Positions 1 through 6,843 of a DNA stretch of 7,771 nt are shown here, one piece after another; positions within the stretch are counted from its first letter, which is position 1, and the number at the start of each line of letters is the position of its first letter. A program made the translations under genes and the position numbers. The notes below the pieces were generated by a model. The model saw nothing but the letters and a program-made list of their open reading frames with translations, searched no databases and was not told where the DNA came from. The stretch is from positions 1 to 7,771 of the forward strand of contig DAOVIO010000180.1 in assembly GCA_030673645.1 (NCBI GenBank). Direction: 5' to 3'. Source of the stretch: JAGLSB01 sp023135955. Lineage in GTDB: Bacteria > Bacteroidota > Bacteroidia > Bacteroidales > GCA-2748055.

Positions 1-1
1 A

Positions 2-154
2 AGCGATTGGGAATATTTCACATCAGATGAAATTTTAACTCAAAACGATAAAGTAAAAGAATATCAAGGACTTGATCTTCCCCTGGAAGTTTTGAAAAAG
101 ATATATTATGATAATACTATAAGAATGTATCCTGGATTTGGACAGAGACATTAA
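2..154 (+). CDS. C-terminal end of an amidohydrolase (paralogue of the next gene), cut by the window edge
   Basis: Reading from base 2 gives 50 codons and a TAA stop, with no start inside the window. The peptide starts SDWEYFTSDEI and ends MYPGFGQRH. It aligns without gaps to the last 50 residues of the protein at 321-1382, with 44 of 50 residues identical. By hand count, 131 of 153 nucleotides including the stop match. This is therefore the 3' end of a tandem paralogue of that metal-dependent hydrolase (Amidohydrolase_2 family). The two copies lie in the same orientation, 166 bases apart. Several differences are at third codon positions, so the duplication is not brand new. The catalytic residues lie outside the window, so activity cannot be judged. 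Confidence 0.9.
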   Translation, partial: SDWEYFTSDEILTQNDKVKEYQGLDLPLEVLKKIYYDNTIRMYPGFGQRH

Positions 155-320
155 AGGGAAATGAATTAATCTTTATTTGGTTATGAATCAGAGTGATACC
201 TGCTCAACATATTTTGCAGATTAGTTTATTGCCAAAATTGGGTTTGTGATTATATCAAATTGAGCTAAATAGTAGAAGAAATACTATCCATATTTTCTAA
301 ATAAATTAAGTATTAAAGTA

Positions 321-1382
321 ATGAAGAAAACCTTAATTTTATTTGCAGTTTTACTCACAGGTTGTGCTCAAATGCCTGAATTTAAAACATTTCCTAAAAT
401 TGACGCTCATGTTCACTTTGAAACCTCAGATGATTCATTTGTGGAGATTTCCAGGGAAAATAACTTCAAATTTATGACTCTCGTAACACGATCAGAAAGT
501 CAGGATATTATTAATGAGGAATTTAATTATGCCAACGAACTTAATAAGGAACATCCTGAAATAGTTTCATTTGCTACTACTTTTTCTATGAATGGTTTTG
601 GAGAACCAGGTTGGCAGGAGACAACAATTAATTGGTTAAAGGAAAGTTTCGATCGGGGAGCTATAGCTGTGAAAGTATGGAAGGATATTGGGATGACCTT
701 TGTTGAAGAAGACAGTAGCTTTATTATGATGAATGATGAACGCTTTGATCCGATTTGGGACTTTGTTCAATCACAAAACAAAACGCTTGTAAATCATGTT
801 GGAGAGCCAAGAAATTGCTGGTTGCCCCTGGAGGAAATGACAGTTCGTGGGAATGCTCTGTATTTTGAAGGACATCCAGAATACTATATGTATTTACATC
901 CCGAAGCTCCTAGCTATGAAGAGCAAATAGCTGCTCGGGATGATGTACTGGAAAAGCACCCTGATTTAGGGTTTGTAGGTTGTCATCTTGGAAGTCTGGA
1001 ATATGATGTAGATGAGCAGGCAAAAAGATTAGATAAATACCCTAATTTTTCATTAGATATGGCTGGCCGGATTAATCATTTTAAAGTTCAGGATCGGAAT
1101 AAAGTAAGAGATTTTATCATTAAATATCAAGATCGCTTGCTTTATGGCACCGATATTAAACTAAGAAGTCCTTCCTTAAATGGATCAAGTGCATTAGATT
1201 TACAGAGAATAATAGACAGAGTTTATCTAAGTGATTGGGAATATTTCACAACAGATGCAATCATGACTCAAAATGATAAAGTAAAAGAATATCAAGGACT
1301 TGATCTTCCCTTAGAGGTTTTGAAAAAGATATATTACGATAATGTAATTGTAATGTATCCTGAATTTGGTCAAAGGCATTAG
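321..1382 (+). CDS. Amidohydrolase_2-family metal-dependent hydrolase, predicted lipoprotein
   Basis: This is a 353-residue TIM-barrel hydrolase of the Amidohydrolase_2 family, which contains zinc hydrolases, lactonases and decarboxylases; the substrate here is unknown. The N-terminus is a lipoprotein signal: K2-K3, a short hydrophobic core and the lipobox LLTGC with Cys15, so export and lipid anchoring are predicted. That signal directly after the ATG supports this start. The visible active-site set is IDAHVHF (H30, H32), NHVGEPR (H159), GCHLGS (H222) and LLYGTD (D278). In families such as ACMSD, the HxH pair, a later His and the Asp bind metal, and the His at the H222 position is catalytic. 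The segments SYEEQIAARDDVLEKHPD and IIKYQDRLLYGTD are typical of exported amidohydrolases in this family. No motif is missing and the length is normal. It follows a near-identical paralogue whose tail ends at 154, and may be co-transcribed with it. I see no strong promoter in the 166-base gap. Confidence 0.9.
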   Translation: MKKTLILFAVLLTGCAQMPEFKTFPKIDAHVHFETSDDSFVEISRENNFKFMTLVTRSESQDIINEEFNYANELNKEHPEIVSFATTFSMNGFGEPGWQETTINWLKESFDRGAIAVKVWKDIGMTFVEEDSSFIMMNDERFDPIWDFVQSQNKTLVNHVGEPRNCWLPLEEMTVRGNALYFEGHPEYYMYLHPEAPSYEEQIAARDDVLEKHPDLGFVGCHLGSLEYDVDEQAKRLDKYPNFSLDMAGRINHFKVQDRNKVRDFIIKYQDRLLYGTDIKLRSPSLNGSSALDLQRIIDRVYLSDWEYFTTDAIMTQNDKVKEYQGLDLPLEVLKKIYYDNVIVMYPEFGQRH

Positions 1383-1560
1383 ACTATAGTTGCCTTCCAT
1401 ATAATTAACAATGGCATTCGAATAAATTTCATCCTCATTTATATTAATTCTAACAGTCAGATATTCGTATGGTTTTTAATATTTCTTTACGTTTGGCAGC
1501 TACAAGAAGTTGGCGATTTCGAAGTGCAAAACTGTCCGACAGCATTTTGTTAAATCACAT

Positions 1561-1612
1561 TGAGTCCATATTGAATCATTTATGAGCCATTTGAGCCAAT
1601 TATGAGCCAATC
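1561..1612. repeat. Degenerate tandem repeat, about five units of TGAGCCAAT type
   Basis: Units start at 1561, 1572, 1583, 1592 and 1603, so the period is 11, 11, 9 and 11 bases. The last three share TGAGCCA exactly; the first two are degenerate (TGAGTCCA, TGAATCAT). On the minus strand the units read TGGCTCA and lie across and just beyond the stop codon of the COG2865-type remnant (stop at 1600-1602). The periods are mostly not multiples of three, so gain or loss of a unit would change the reading frame of the C-terminal tail. Slippage is an inference from this geometry only. Confidence 0.6.
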
Positions 1613-2019
1613 AATTTATAAGATGTCCCAGCTCCAACTTCGCCTGACCTTTCCAATAATTTAAATTTCTCAATCAATTCTGTCAAATCTCGTGTTGCTG
1701 TTGCTTTAGAGACTTTACCTATTTCTTGATATACTTTGTTTGTTATAATGAGATTTTCTTTAAGATATTCAATTGCTTTTATCTGCCTTGTACTCAGTCC
1801 TTTTGCAGTCAAATTCTCTTTATTAAATTGATTCTTTAAGATTGTTACACTAAATCCACCGGAAGAATATTCTATAATTGGTTCAGGTAATCCAGCCTTT
1901 TTACATTCATTGATAATTTTAATCGTTCCACGTCCCCATGCTTCAATTAATCCACCTTTAAAGAATGTGCTTGCAAGGATTGGATTATGAGGACGAGATG
2001 AATGTTTCTTTGATTCGAT
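1600..2019 (-). pseudogene. C-terminal remnant of an AlbA/RecG-like ATP-binding regulator (COG2865 type)
   Basis: On the minus strand an open frame of 139 codons runs from just after an in-frame TAA (2020-2022) to the stop at 1600-1602. It has no ATG; the best later candidate is a TTG at 1812, which would cut through the conserved region. The frame begins with SSRPHNPILASTFFKGG and continues into LIEAWGRGTIKI, ECKKAGLPEP and SGGFSV. These are hallmarks of the RecG-C-like (HATPase_c_4) part of COG2865 proteins, which normally carry an N-terminal AlbA_2 domain. The rest is the usual winged helix, with LSTRQIKAIEYLKEN, VSKATATRDLTELIEK and GAGTSYKLIGS. Full-length relatives are several hundred residues long, so the AlbA_2 domain and most of the ATP-binding part are missing. 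Such proteins are frequent in defence and mobile regions. I call it a 5'-truncated relic. A short functional winged-helix protein from TTG is possible but less likely. Confidence 0.85.
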
Positions 2020-2390
2020 TTAAAAAGGCTAAACCTTTCGATTACATAATAACTAAGGAGTTGCAAAAAACCATCGAAATTATAAAATGGCTTATTGAAA
2101 TGTATTTAATTAACCTGATACAAGCATTGTTTGGGACAGCTTTTCTTTAGTTTCGGGCGATTCAATTATAGAATTTCTTTATTGGAAATAATACTCCCCC
2201 AAACAATTACAGGATAAAAAATCATTCAAAAACCTGTTCTAACCTCCCCTGTATTCCTAGCATCAAACAATCGGACGGTTATCCTAATAAGATAATTGTA
2301 ATTGATTAATAAATCATAATAATTACCTAATCTGAGTCCGATTCGTTTGAGGACCTACAAGATGAAATAAAATACTAAGTGGGAGTAAAA
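2020..2390. other. Gene-free stretch between the regulator remnant and the outer-membrane protein gene
   Basis: I see no credible gene here on either strand. The minus strand continues out of the COG2865 remnant but has several stops and no further recognisable homology, so the truncation point is near 2020. A plus-strand open frame of 61 codons (1965-2150) overlaps the remnant in antisense and matches no family I know. The only structured element is the long inverted repeat at 2269-2343. No RNA gene and no convincing terminator with a U-tract were found. Confidence 0.5.
2269..2343. repeat. Long inverted repeat with a nested AT-rich hairpin
   Basis: An exact 8-base inverted pair, AATCGGAC at 2269-2276 and GTCCGATT at 2336-2343, encloses 59 bases. 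Inside, GTAATTGATT pairs with AATC and AATTAC around an AATA loop and a five-base bulge, giving a nested imperfect hairpin. The element lies 48 bases beyond the stop codon of the minus-strand outer-membrane protein gene, so it could fold in that gene's 3' UTR. It has no clear U-tract, so a standard intrinsic terminator is not supported. Another possibility is a scar or end of a lost element. Confidence 0.4.
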
Positions 2391-4901
2391 TTAGTTCCCG
2401 ACACGTCTTAGAATATCCCCCGATCCGGTTTCCCTGTTATTTCTGGATTTCAGTTCCCTGTTACCAAACTTTTTGGAGTAGGACAGCTTGGCAACCCTGG
2501 AATCGCCTTTAACAAATATTCTTTGATGCAGTCCAAGCTCCGGTATATTAGTCTCTGAATCCCAATAGGGAGTATTAAGTATATTGGAAATATTCAGACT
2601 GAGTGTTCCCAGATTATTTCCAAACTCCTTCCGGAAGCCGAAATCCAAATATTTCCTTGGGCTATTTATTATGATACCCCGACGACCTTTTGAGAAATAC
2701 CGCATGGACAGCTCAAAGGAATAATCTTTCGGGAGTTCAAAAATCTGGTTTGAACTTACATCAAATTTCTTTTGATCGATCTCAATCAGAGTCCCAGCAT
2801 AGATACTCTCCAGACTGGTTATATAACCATTCACGTTATTCCGCATGGTCCACCAGCTGGTGATCTTAATGGGAAACGAAACAGAAAGGCTGTAAATATC
2901 TTCCCTGTCCAGGTTCAGTGAGGTAAAGACCAACAGGTCGGAATCCGGTGATTGTATAGGCTGCCATCGTTGGATAGAGTTTTTTATCCTGGTGTACTGA
3001 AGTGATACCAACAACTTCTTAAAGCTGTAATCGGCTTTTACAGAGCTTGAGATTGCCGGCAAAAGATCGACATTACCAGTCATATATGTAGTAGGATCCA
3101 TCAGGATCACAAATGGTGCAAGATCACTAAAGCTGGGCCGGGTTATTCGCTGATGGAATGCCATTACCAGGCTGTTGTTTTCATTGAACTGTCTTGAGAG
3201 GAACAGGGTTGGAAACAAATTCCCAAAATTCCTTGTGAGATCCGTATCAGAGGATTCCCCCCCAAGTTCCGTGAAGGTATACTCATACCTCAGGCCAGCT
3301 TTTATTCCGGTTTTGTCATTGATATTGTATTCGAAGGATCCATATGCCGCCCGGATGATTTCTTCCATAAATGCTTCCACTGAAAATAGAGGGTCAGTTA
3401 TCCAGGCACCGTCTTGGTATTTCTCAGCATTTATGGTGTTTGTAAAATATGAAAAAGCTCCCTTGACCCCTGATTCAAACTTTAATTTCTCATTTAAAAT
3501 ATATGTATAGTCGGCTTTACCAACCCAGATATTCAATGGAGTTTTCTTATCCATGACGAGCTCCTCTTTACGTAGTTCCTGTCCACCTTCCAGGAGAAAT
3601 GTGGTTAAATAGTCCTGCGGCTGGTGAGCGTATGTTCTGATATAGTCGACATCAAAGTTCAGGATGTGATGACTATTGATTCTATGCTGAATATTAATAT
3701 TCCCAAGGTACTGGTTTGAAAGATTCTGGTCATTACGTATTCCAACACTTGCGGTATCCAAACCGGGTTCAACCATATTTAATGCTTCTATATCTGATAT
3801 CTGCCTCCAGTTTCTGTCATAAAATGTTCCCAGCAGGCCAACGACTGTTTTATCAGTGATGTAATAGTCAAACCCTATACGGCCGTTGTTGAGATTTACC
3901 TCGGAGTCACGAACGATCCTGCTTTCTGATTCAAGGATGTATTCGGGATACTCATTGGTCCGGCTCATATCAACATAAACAATGCCATTGTTGTGATTGA
4001 AATTAAAATCACCATATATATTTATTTTTTTCTTCCGATAGTTAAAATTACCTCCGGCCATTATCCTTTCCTGCCTGCCATAACCAAGGGTAGCGGATAA
4101 TAATCCGTTTAATCCTTCATACTCATTCTTTATCAGGACTATATTAATGAATCCAGCATCGCCTTCAGCGTCAAAATTGGCCGGTGGGGTGGTTATCAGT
4201 TCCAGCCTGTCGATATTGCTGGCAGGCATCCCGTCAAGCATACCAAAAACAGCCGACATGGGCATCCGGGTCATTCTCCCATTAATCATCACTGAAACGC
4301 CGCTCTTGCCCCGAAGATTCAGAGAACTATTCTGTCGATCCACAAGCACCCCTGGAGATTTCTCAAGGATCTCAAGGGCTGTATTCCCCGCCATGGTTGC
4401 ACTGCTCTGCACATTCACCTCAAGACGGTCAATCTTTTGAACATAAAGCGGTTTCTTAGTCCTGACGGTCACTTCTTCCAGCTGTGTAACATCTTCGGTT
4501 ACAATAAGAACAGGAACCTGAAACACATTATTTCCAGCCCTGATATTAAGCAATTCAGAGAAAGCCGGCTGGTATCCGATCATGGAAGTGGTCACCAGGT
4601 ATTTACCCGGATCAACTTCCTCAAAATAATAGGTGCCTTCCAGACTGAGAATTGTTCCCTTTACAAGGCTTGAATCGGAGGATTGAAGTAACAAAACGCT
4701 TGTGTACTCCGGAGGGATTCCGGATTCATCTGTAACCGTCCCTTTTACTACAGACTGAGACAGCAGGGAAGTCCCGAAAATATGAAATAGAATAAAAACA
4801 AGGAATATTCTGATAGAAGGGAGAAGCTTTGTGATGTGTCTGGGAAACACCCTGAGAGTCAATAAATGAATGGTCATTAAAGCGAGTCTAATTCGTTTCA
4901 T
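2391..4901 (-). CDS. TonB-receptor-like outer-membrane beta-barrel protein (PF14905 type)
   Basis: This is an 836-residue outer-membrane protein of the Bacteroidota family that combines a carboxypeptidase-regulatory-like domain, a plug and a beta-barrel. The signal core is about residues 31-48 (IRIFLVFILFHIFGTSLL). About 30 residues precede it, so the real start may lie later; the in-frame GTG at V18 would give a more usual signal length. The regulatory-like domain is about 51-140 (VVKGTVTDESG, GKYLVTTSMIGYQP). The plug is about 141-262, with EEVTV, LNLRGKSGVSVMINGR (194-209) and DRLELITTPPANFDAEG (231-247), followed by AGFINI. The barrel runs to about residue 814. The tail has NRETGSGDILRRV, the basic tail usual in this family in place of a terminal Phe. 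The ligand is unknown. No SusD-like partner lies next to it, so a glycan-uptake locus is not supported. The gene is richer in GC than its surroundings (32/60 in bases 4201-4260, against 22/60 in 841-900 and 14/60 in 7201-7260). Confidence 0.9.
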   Translation of the reverse strand: MKRIRLALMTIHLLTLRVFPRHITKLLPSIRIFLVFILFHIFGTSLLSQSVVKGTVTDESGIPPEYTSVLLLQSSDSSLVKGTILSLEGTYYFEEVDPGKYLVTTSMIGYQPAFSELLNIRAGNNVFQVPVLIVTEDVTQLEEVTVRTKKPLYVQKIDRLEVNVQSSATMAGNTALEILEKSPGVLVDRQNSSLNLRGKSGVSVMINGRMTRMPMSAVFGMLDGMPASNIDRLELITTPPANFDAEGDAGFINIVLIKNEYEGLNGLLSATLGYGRQERIMAGGNFNYRKKKINIYGDFNFNHNNGIVYVDMSRTNEYPEYILESESRIVRDSEVNLNNGRIGFDYYITDKTVVGLLGTFYDRNWRQISDIEALNMVEPGLDTASVGIRNDQNLSNQYLGNINIQHRINSHHILNFDVDYIRTYAHQPQDYLTTFLLEGGQELRKEELVMDKKTPLNIWVGKADYTYILNEKLKFESGVKGAFSYFTNTINAEKYQDGAWITDPLFSVEAFMEEIIRAAYGSFEYNINDKTGIKAGLRYEYTFTELGGESSDTDLTRNFGNLFPTLFLSRQFNENNSLVMAFHQRITRPSFSDLAPFVILMDPTTYMTGNVDLLPAISSSVKADYSFKKLLVSLQYTRIKNSIQRWQPIQSPDSDLLVFTSLNLDREDIYSLSVSFPIKITSWWTMRNNVNGYITSLESIYAGTLIEIDQKKFDVSSNQIFELPKDYSFELSMRYFSKGRRGIIINSPRKYLDFGFRKEFGNNLGTLSLNISNILNTPYWDSETNIPELGLHQRIFVKGDSRVAKLSYSKKFGNRELKSRNNRETGSGDILRRVGN

Positions 4902-4953
4902 GACGTGTTGGGTTTTAGGAATTACGACGGAAGTTACTTAATAATTAGCACAT

Positions 4954-4985
4954 AAGTCAAGTAATATTCTGATTATTATTGACTT
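4954..4985. repeat. Imperfect inverted repeat upstream of the outer-membrane protein gene
   Basis: AAGTCAA (4954-4960) pairs with TTGACTT (4979-4985), and TAATA (4962-4966) with TATTA (4974-4978). One G is bulged at 4961 and the loop is seven bases, giving a 12-bp hairpin. It lies in the 156-base gap between the abiEii stop and the start of the minus-strand outer-membrane protein gene, 53 bases before that ATG. It has no U-tract on the minus strand, so an operator or 5'-leader structure is more likely than a terminator. The role is inference. Confidence 0.4.
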
Positions 4986-5057
4986 GTCGTATACTGACCA
5001 ATATGAATTAGGGATTAAATTAGATGAGCTTGCTGGAATGGTTTACTATGGTTTGAT

Positions 5058-5885
5058 TTAACAGCATTTTTCAAATTTCCTAAGTTGCTTATTAAAGTTC
5101 CTCCAAGCCTCCTTAAAATCTTGCAGGTCTTTTATTTGATGACTAAGATTTTCCCTCCATGCTTTCTCAAACACCTTCTCCTTGGCTGTTACCTTTGCAA
5201 TAAATTCATCTGGCTTATGGCCTTTGTGTTCAGCTTTTGACTGATATTCGTAGAATATATCTTGCAATTCAATTCCCTCATTGTTTGTTAAATACTCAAA
5301 ATCATACAGGTCTCGAGGTATAGTCCTACCCATCAAGGCGGCCATTTTTTCAATGACAACTTCATCCAGGCTATAACAATGAACCATTACCTCCTCCTCT
5401 TCAGCGATATCTGAATACTGGTTAAGCATTTCCAATTTCTCAACCTCAAACTCCAGCTTTTCACCCTTAGAGATGTCCGTTTTAACATGATCACCACGTC
5501 CACCTAAAGGCCCAACATAATCGATGAAGAATTTCAATCCACCTGATTCATGAACTTCCTTTGAATCTTCAGGAATGGAAAGATCAATATTAGCAGCCTC
5601 TTTAATTTCTATAAATATTTCATCAAAAGCAGAAAAAATTTCATCATCCGAAATATCTACCTCCAAATCCGGGTGAAGGGTAAAATCCATATCTTCAGAA
5701 TAACGATAATCTTCAATGTATAACTTTTTCAGACACGTACCACCTTTGAATATTAATGCGTCGTTTAAAAAATCATGTTTATATATCCCCCATAAGATCC
5801 ATGAGATAATATAATCCTTCTCAATTTGCTGCTCTCTTACTCCTTCTTTATTGGCTTTCCTGCTTATTTCTCCCTGCTTAATCAT
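5058..5885 (-). CDS. abiEii: AbiEii-type nucleotidyltransferase toxin of a type IV toxin-antitoxin system
   Basis: This 275-residue protein belongs to the AbiEii/AbiGii nucleotidyltransferase family (COG2253, PF08843). Members of this DNA polymerase beta-like fold transfer nucleotides; MenT relatives modify tRNA acceptor ends, and AbiE toxins halt growth and can block phage. All expected motifs are visible. LIFKGGTCLKK (45-54) holds the GG[T/S] nucleotide-binding turn. YRYSEDMDF (60-68) has the metal-binding pair D65 and D67. VKTDIS (134-139) offers the third acidic residue, D137. The family's C-terminal motif is EKMAALMGR (179-187) followed by RDLYDFEYL (191-199). The start follows from ATGA: this ATG overlaps the TGA of the upstream antitoxin by four bases, so the pair is translationally coupled. 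The motifs are intact, so the toxin is probably functional. The C-terminus is charged and ends in Cys-Cys. The target is unknown. Confidence 0.92.
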   Translation of the reverse strand: MIKQGEISRKANKEGVREQQIEKDYIISWILWGIYKHDFLNDALIFKGGTCLKKLYIEDYRYSEDMDFTLHPDLEVDISDDEIFSAFDEIFIEIKEAANIDLSIPEDSKEVHESGGLKFFIDYVGPLGGRGDHVKTDISKGEKLEFEVEKLEMLNQYSDIAEEEEVMVHCYSLDEVVIEKMAALMGRTIPRDLYDFEYLTNNEGIELQDIFYEYQSKAEHKGHKPDEFIAKVTAKEKVFEKAWRENLSHQIKDLQDFKEAWRNFNKQLRKFEKCC

Positions 5886-6694
5886 GTATAAATGGAATTT
5901 TTAATAGTTTCAGTATCAATATTAATTTTAAGACCAAACCTGGAATCTTTCTTTCCTTGATCTGGTCCGGAAGTATCTAATAAAGGATAGCTGGTACCAG
6001 TATTTTTTAAGATACTCTCATGATATGACGTCCATTCCATTTCAAGAAGATCAACAATGAATAGATATCTCTTTTTCGCAGCATGACTACCATTTCTGGT
6101 GAAGTAATCAAAAAGCTTTTGCTGATTTATTTTGTCTTTTGACTCATGTATTGCTTTCCCAATTTCAACTAAGCCACCACTCAAATTGGGTCTTGATACG
6201 GCATCCACAAGTGTTTTCTCAAGGTTACTTACACTTACTTTTTCGTTTTGATTGATCCATGTATTTTTAAGTCCAAAGAATTTTTCTTTAGTATGGTAAA
6301 CGAATTGGAAATTGGCTCCCCGGATTTTCTTTAATGATGGCTTTATTTGCAAATCTGTTACAATGATTTCGGTTAAACTTGGCTGTGTTATTAATCCATG
6401 GATTTGCATAGCAGAATAATAACCAATATAATACGCCTTCCCTTTCATGAGGTACTTCGCAACAAGATGCCAATCAGGAATATATGAGTTTGCATCTAAG
6501 TTAGTTGGAACAACATGATAAAGGTCACGGTTAAGTTTAATTAACATCCCTTTCTCTACCATTCCTGCAAGAATCTTAGATAGCTGTATCTTGTGAGTAT
6601 TGGGATACTCTCTTAATACATCGTTGTAGGTAAAGCAGTCTTGATCGATTCCGGAAAATCGTTTAATTATATCCCAACTGAATTCACTTCTCAT
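5882..6694 (-). CDS. abiEi: AbiEi-type antitoxin and transcriptional autorepressor
   Basis: This 270-residue protein is of the AbiEi type (COG5340, 'regulator of viral defence system'). Residues about 7-63 form a winged helix (FTYNDVLREYP, KIQLSKILAGMVEKGMLIKL, then the wing RDLYHVVP). The C-terminal domain has the family markers YYIGYYSAMQIHGL (88-101) and VSNLEKTLVDAVSRP (155-169), the part thought to counter the toxin. In characterised AbiE systems the antitoxin does not bind the toxin; it also represses its own promoter by binding repeats upstream through the winged helix. Here 39-base direct repeats flank the operon promoter (6708-6810), which fits that role. It is the first gene of a two-gene operon and its TGA overlaps the abiEii ATG. 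The ATG at 6694 gives a full winged helix and has an A/T-rich leader with no Shine-Dalgarno, as is usual in Bacteroidota. Confidence 0.9.
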   Translation of the reverse strand: MRSEFSWDIIKRFSGIDQDCFTYNDVLREYPNTHKIQLSKILAGMVEKGMLIKLNRDLYHVVPTNLDANSYIPDWHLVAKYLMKGKAYYIGYYSAMQIHGLITQPSLTEIIVTDLQIKPSLKKIRGANFQFVYHTKEKFFGLKNTWINQNEKVSVSNLEKTLVDAVSRPNLSGGLVEIGKAIHESKDKINQQKLFDYFTRNGSHAAKKRYLFIVDLLEMEWTSYHESILKNTGTSYPLLDTSGPDQGKKDSRFGLKINIDTETIKNSIYT

Positions 6695-6707
6695 ATTTTA
6701 GATATTA

Positions 6708-6746
6708 ATTATCGCTCTATTATACGTTAACTGCTAATACAAAGAT
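6708..6746. repeat. abiE operator repeat, promoter-proximal copy
   Basis: This 39-base copy matches 6772-6810 at 36 positions in direct orientation, with start points 64 bases apart. On the minus strand it begins at the -7 box of the abiE promoter (sharing 6740-6746) and covers the expected transcription start and most of the 5' UTR. A repressor bound here would block RNA polymerase. The likely binder is AbiEi, by family knowledge; the sequence does not prove it. Confidence 0.75.
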
Positions 6747-6770
6747 ACATCTTATCTGATAAAAGACAAA
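6740..6770 (-). promoter_or_regulatory. Bacteroidota-type promoter of the abiEi-abiEii operon
   Basis: On the minus strand, TTTG (6767-6770) is followed by exactly 19 bases and then TATCTTTG (6740-6747). This is a full match to the Bacteroidota housekeeping promoter (TTTG at -33, TAnnTTTG at -7). Transcription should start near 6733, leaving a 5' UTR of about 39 bases before the ATG at 6694. The spacer contains the palindrome TTATCTGATAA (6752-6762). The 39-base direct repeats lie immediately upstream of the -33 box and over the -7 box, so both flanks look like operator sites for autoregulation. Confidence 0.8.
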
Positions 6771-6771
6771 T

Positions 6772-6810
6772 ATTATCGCTCTATTATACTTTATCTGCTA
6801 ATACACAGAT
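6772..6810. repeat. abiE operator repeat, promoter-distal copy
   Basis: This is the second copy of the 39-base repeat, ending one base upstream of the -33 element. It differs from the proximal copy at three positions. One of them changes the copy's CAAAGAT to CACAGAT, so on the minus strand the -7 box TTTG is lost: this copy keeps the possible protein site but not the promoter. It lies between abiEi and the divergent gene remnant starting at 6844, so it could also affect that gene. Confidence 0.75.
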
Positions 6811-6843
6811 TATTTTTATCTAAATATATAATACTATTTTACA

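Noticed and set aside
155..320. Promoter for the complete amidohydrolase gene
   Set aside because: TAnnTTTG-like strings here are all one base off or lack a -33 partner, so no site can be supported.
1450..1545. Minus-strand 31-codon ORF (MLSDSFALRNRQLL...)
   Set aside because: It is short and basic, lies just beyond the COG2865 remnant, and has no recognisable homology, promoter or start context; it cannot be told from chance.
1965..2150. 61-codon plus-strand open frame
   Set aside because: Its first third is antisense to the conserved COG2865 remnant and the rest resembles no family I know; it is most likely a chance frame.
2376..2400. Possible intrinsic terminator around the outer-membrane protein stop (GGGA/TCCC arms)
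   Set aside because: Only four solid pairs with a long interior, and no clean U-tract on the minus strand.
3175..4673. Plus-strand open frames at 3175-3510, 4147-4440 and 4437-4673
   Set aside because: All lie inside the clearly coding minus-strand outer-membrane protein gene and show no family features; they are antisense shadows.
6288..6473. Minus-strand 61-codon open frame
   Set aside because: It is an alternative frame inside abiEi, whose own frame carries the family motifs.
6708..6810. Possible CRISPR array from the two 39-base repeats
   Set aside because: There are only two copies with a 25-base gap that contains promoter elements, and no cas genes; the operator explanation fits better.
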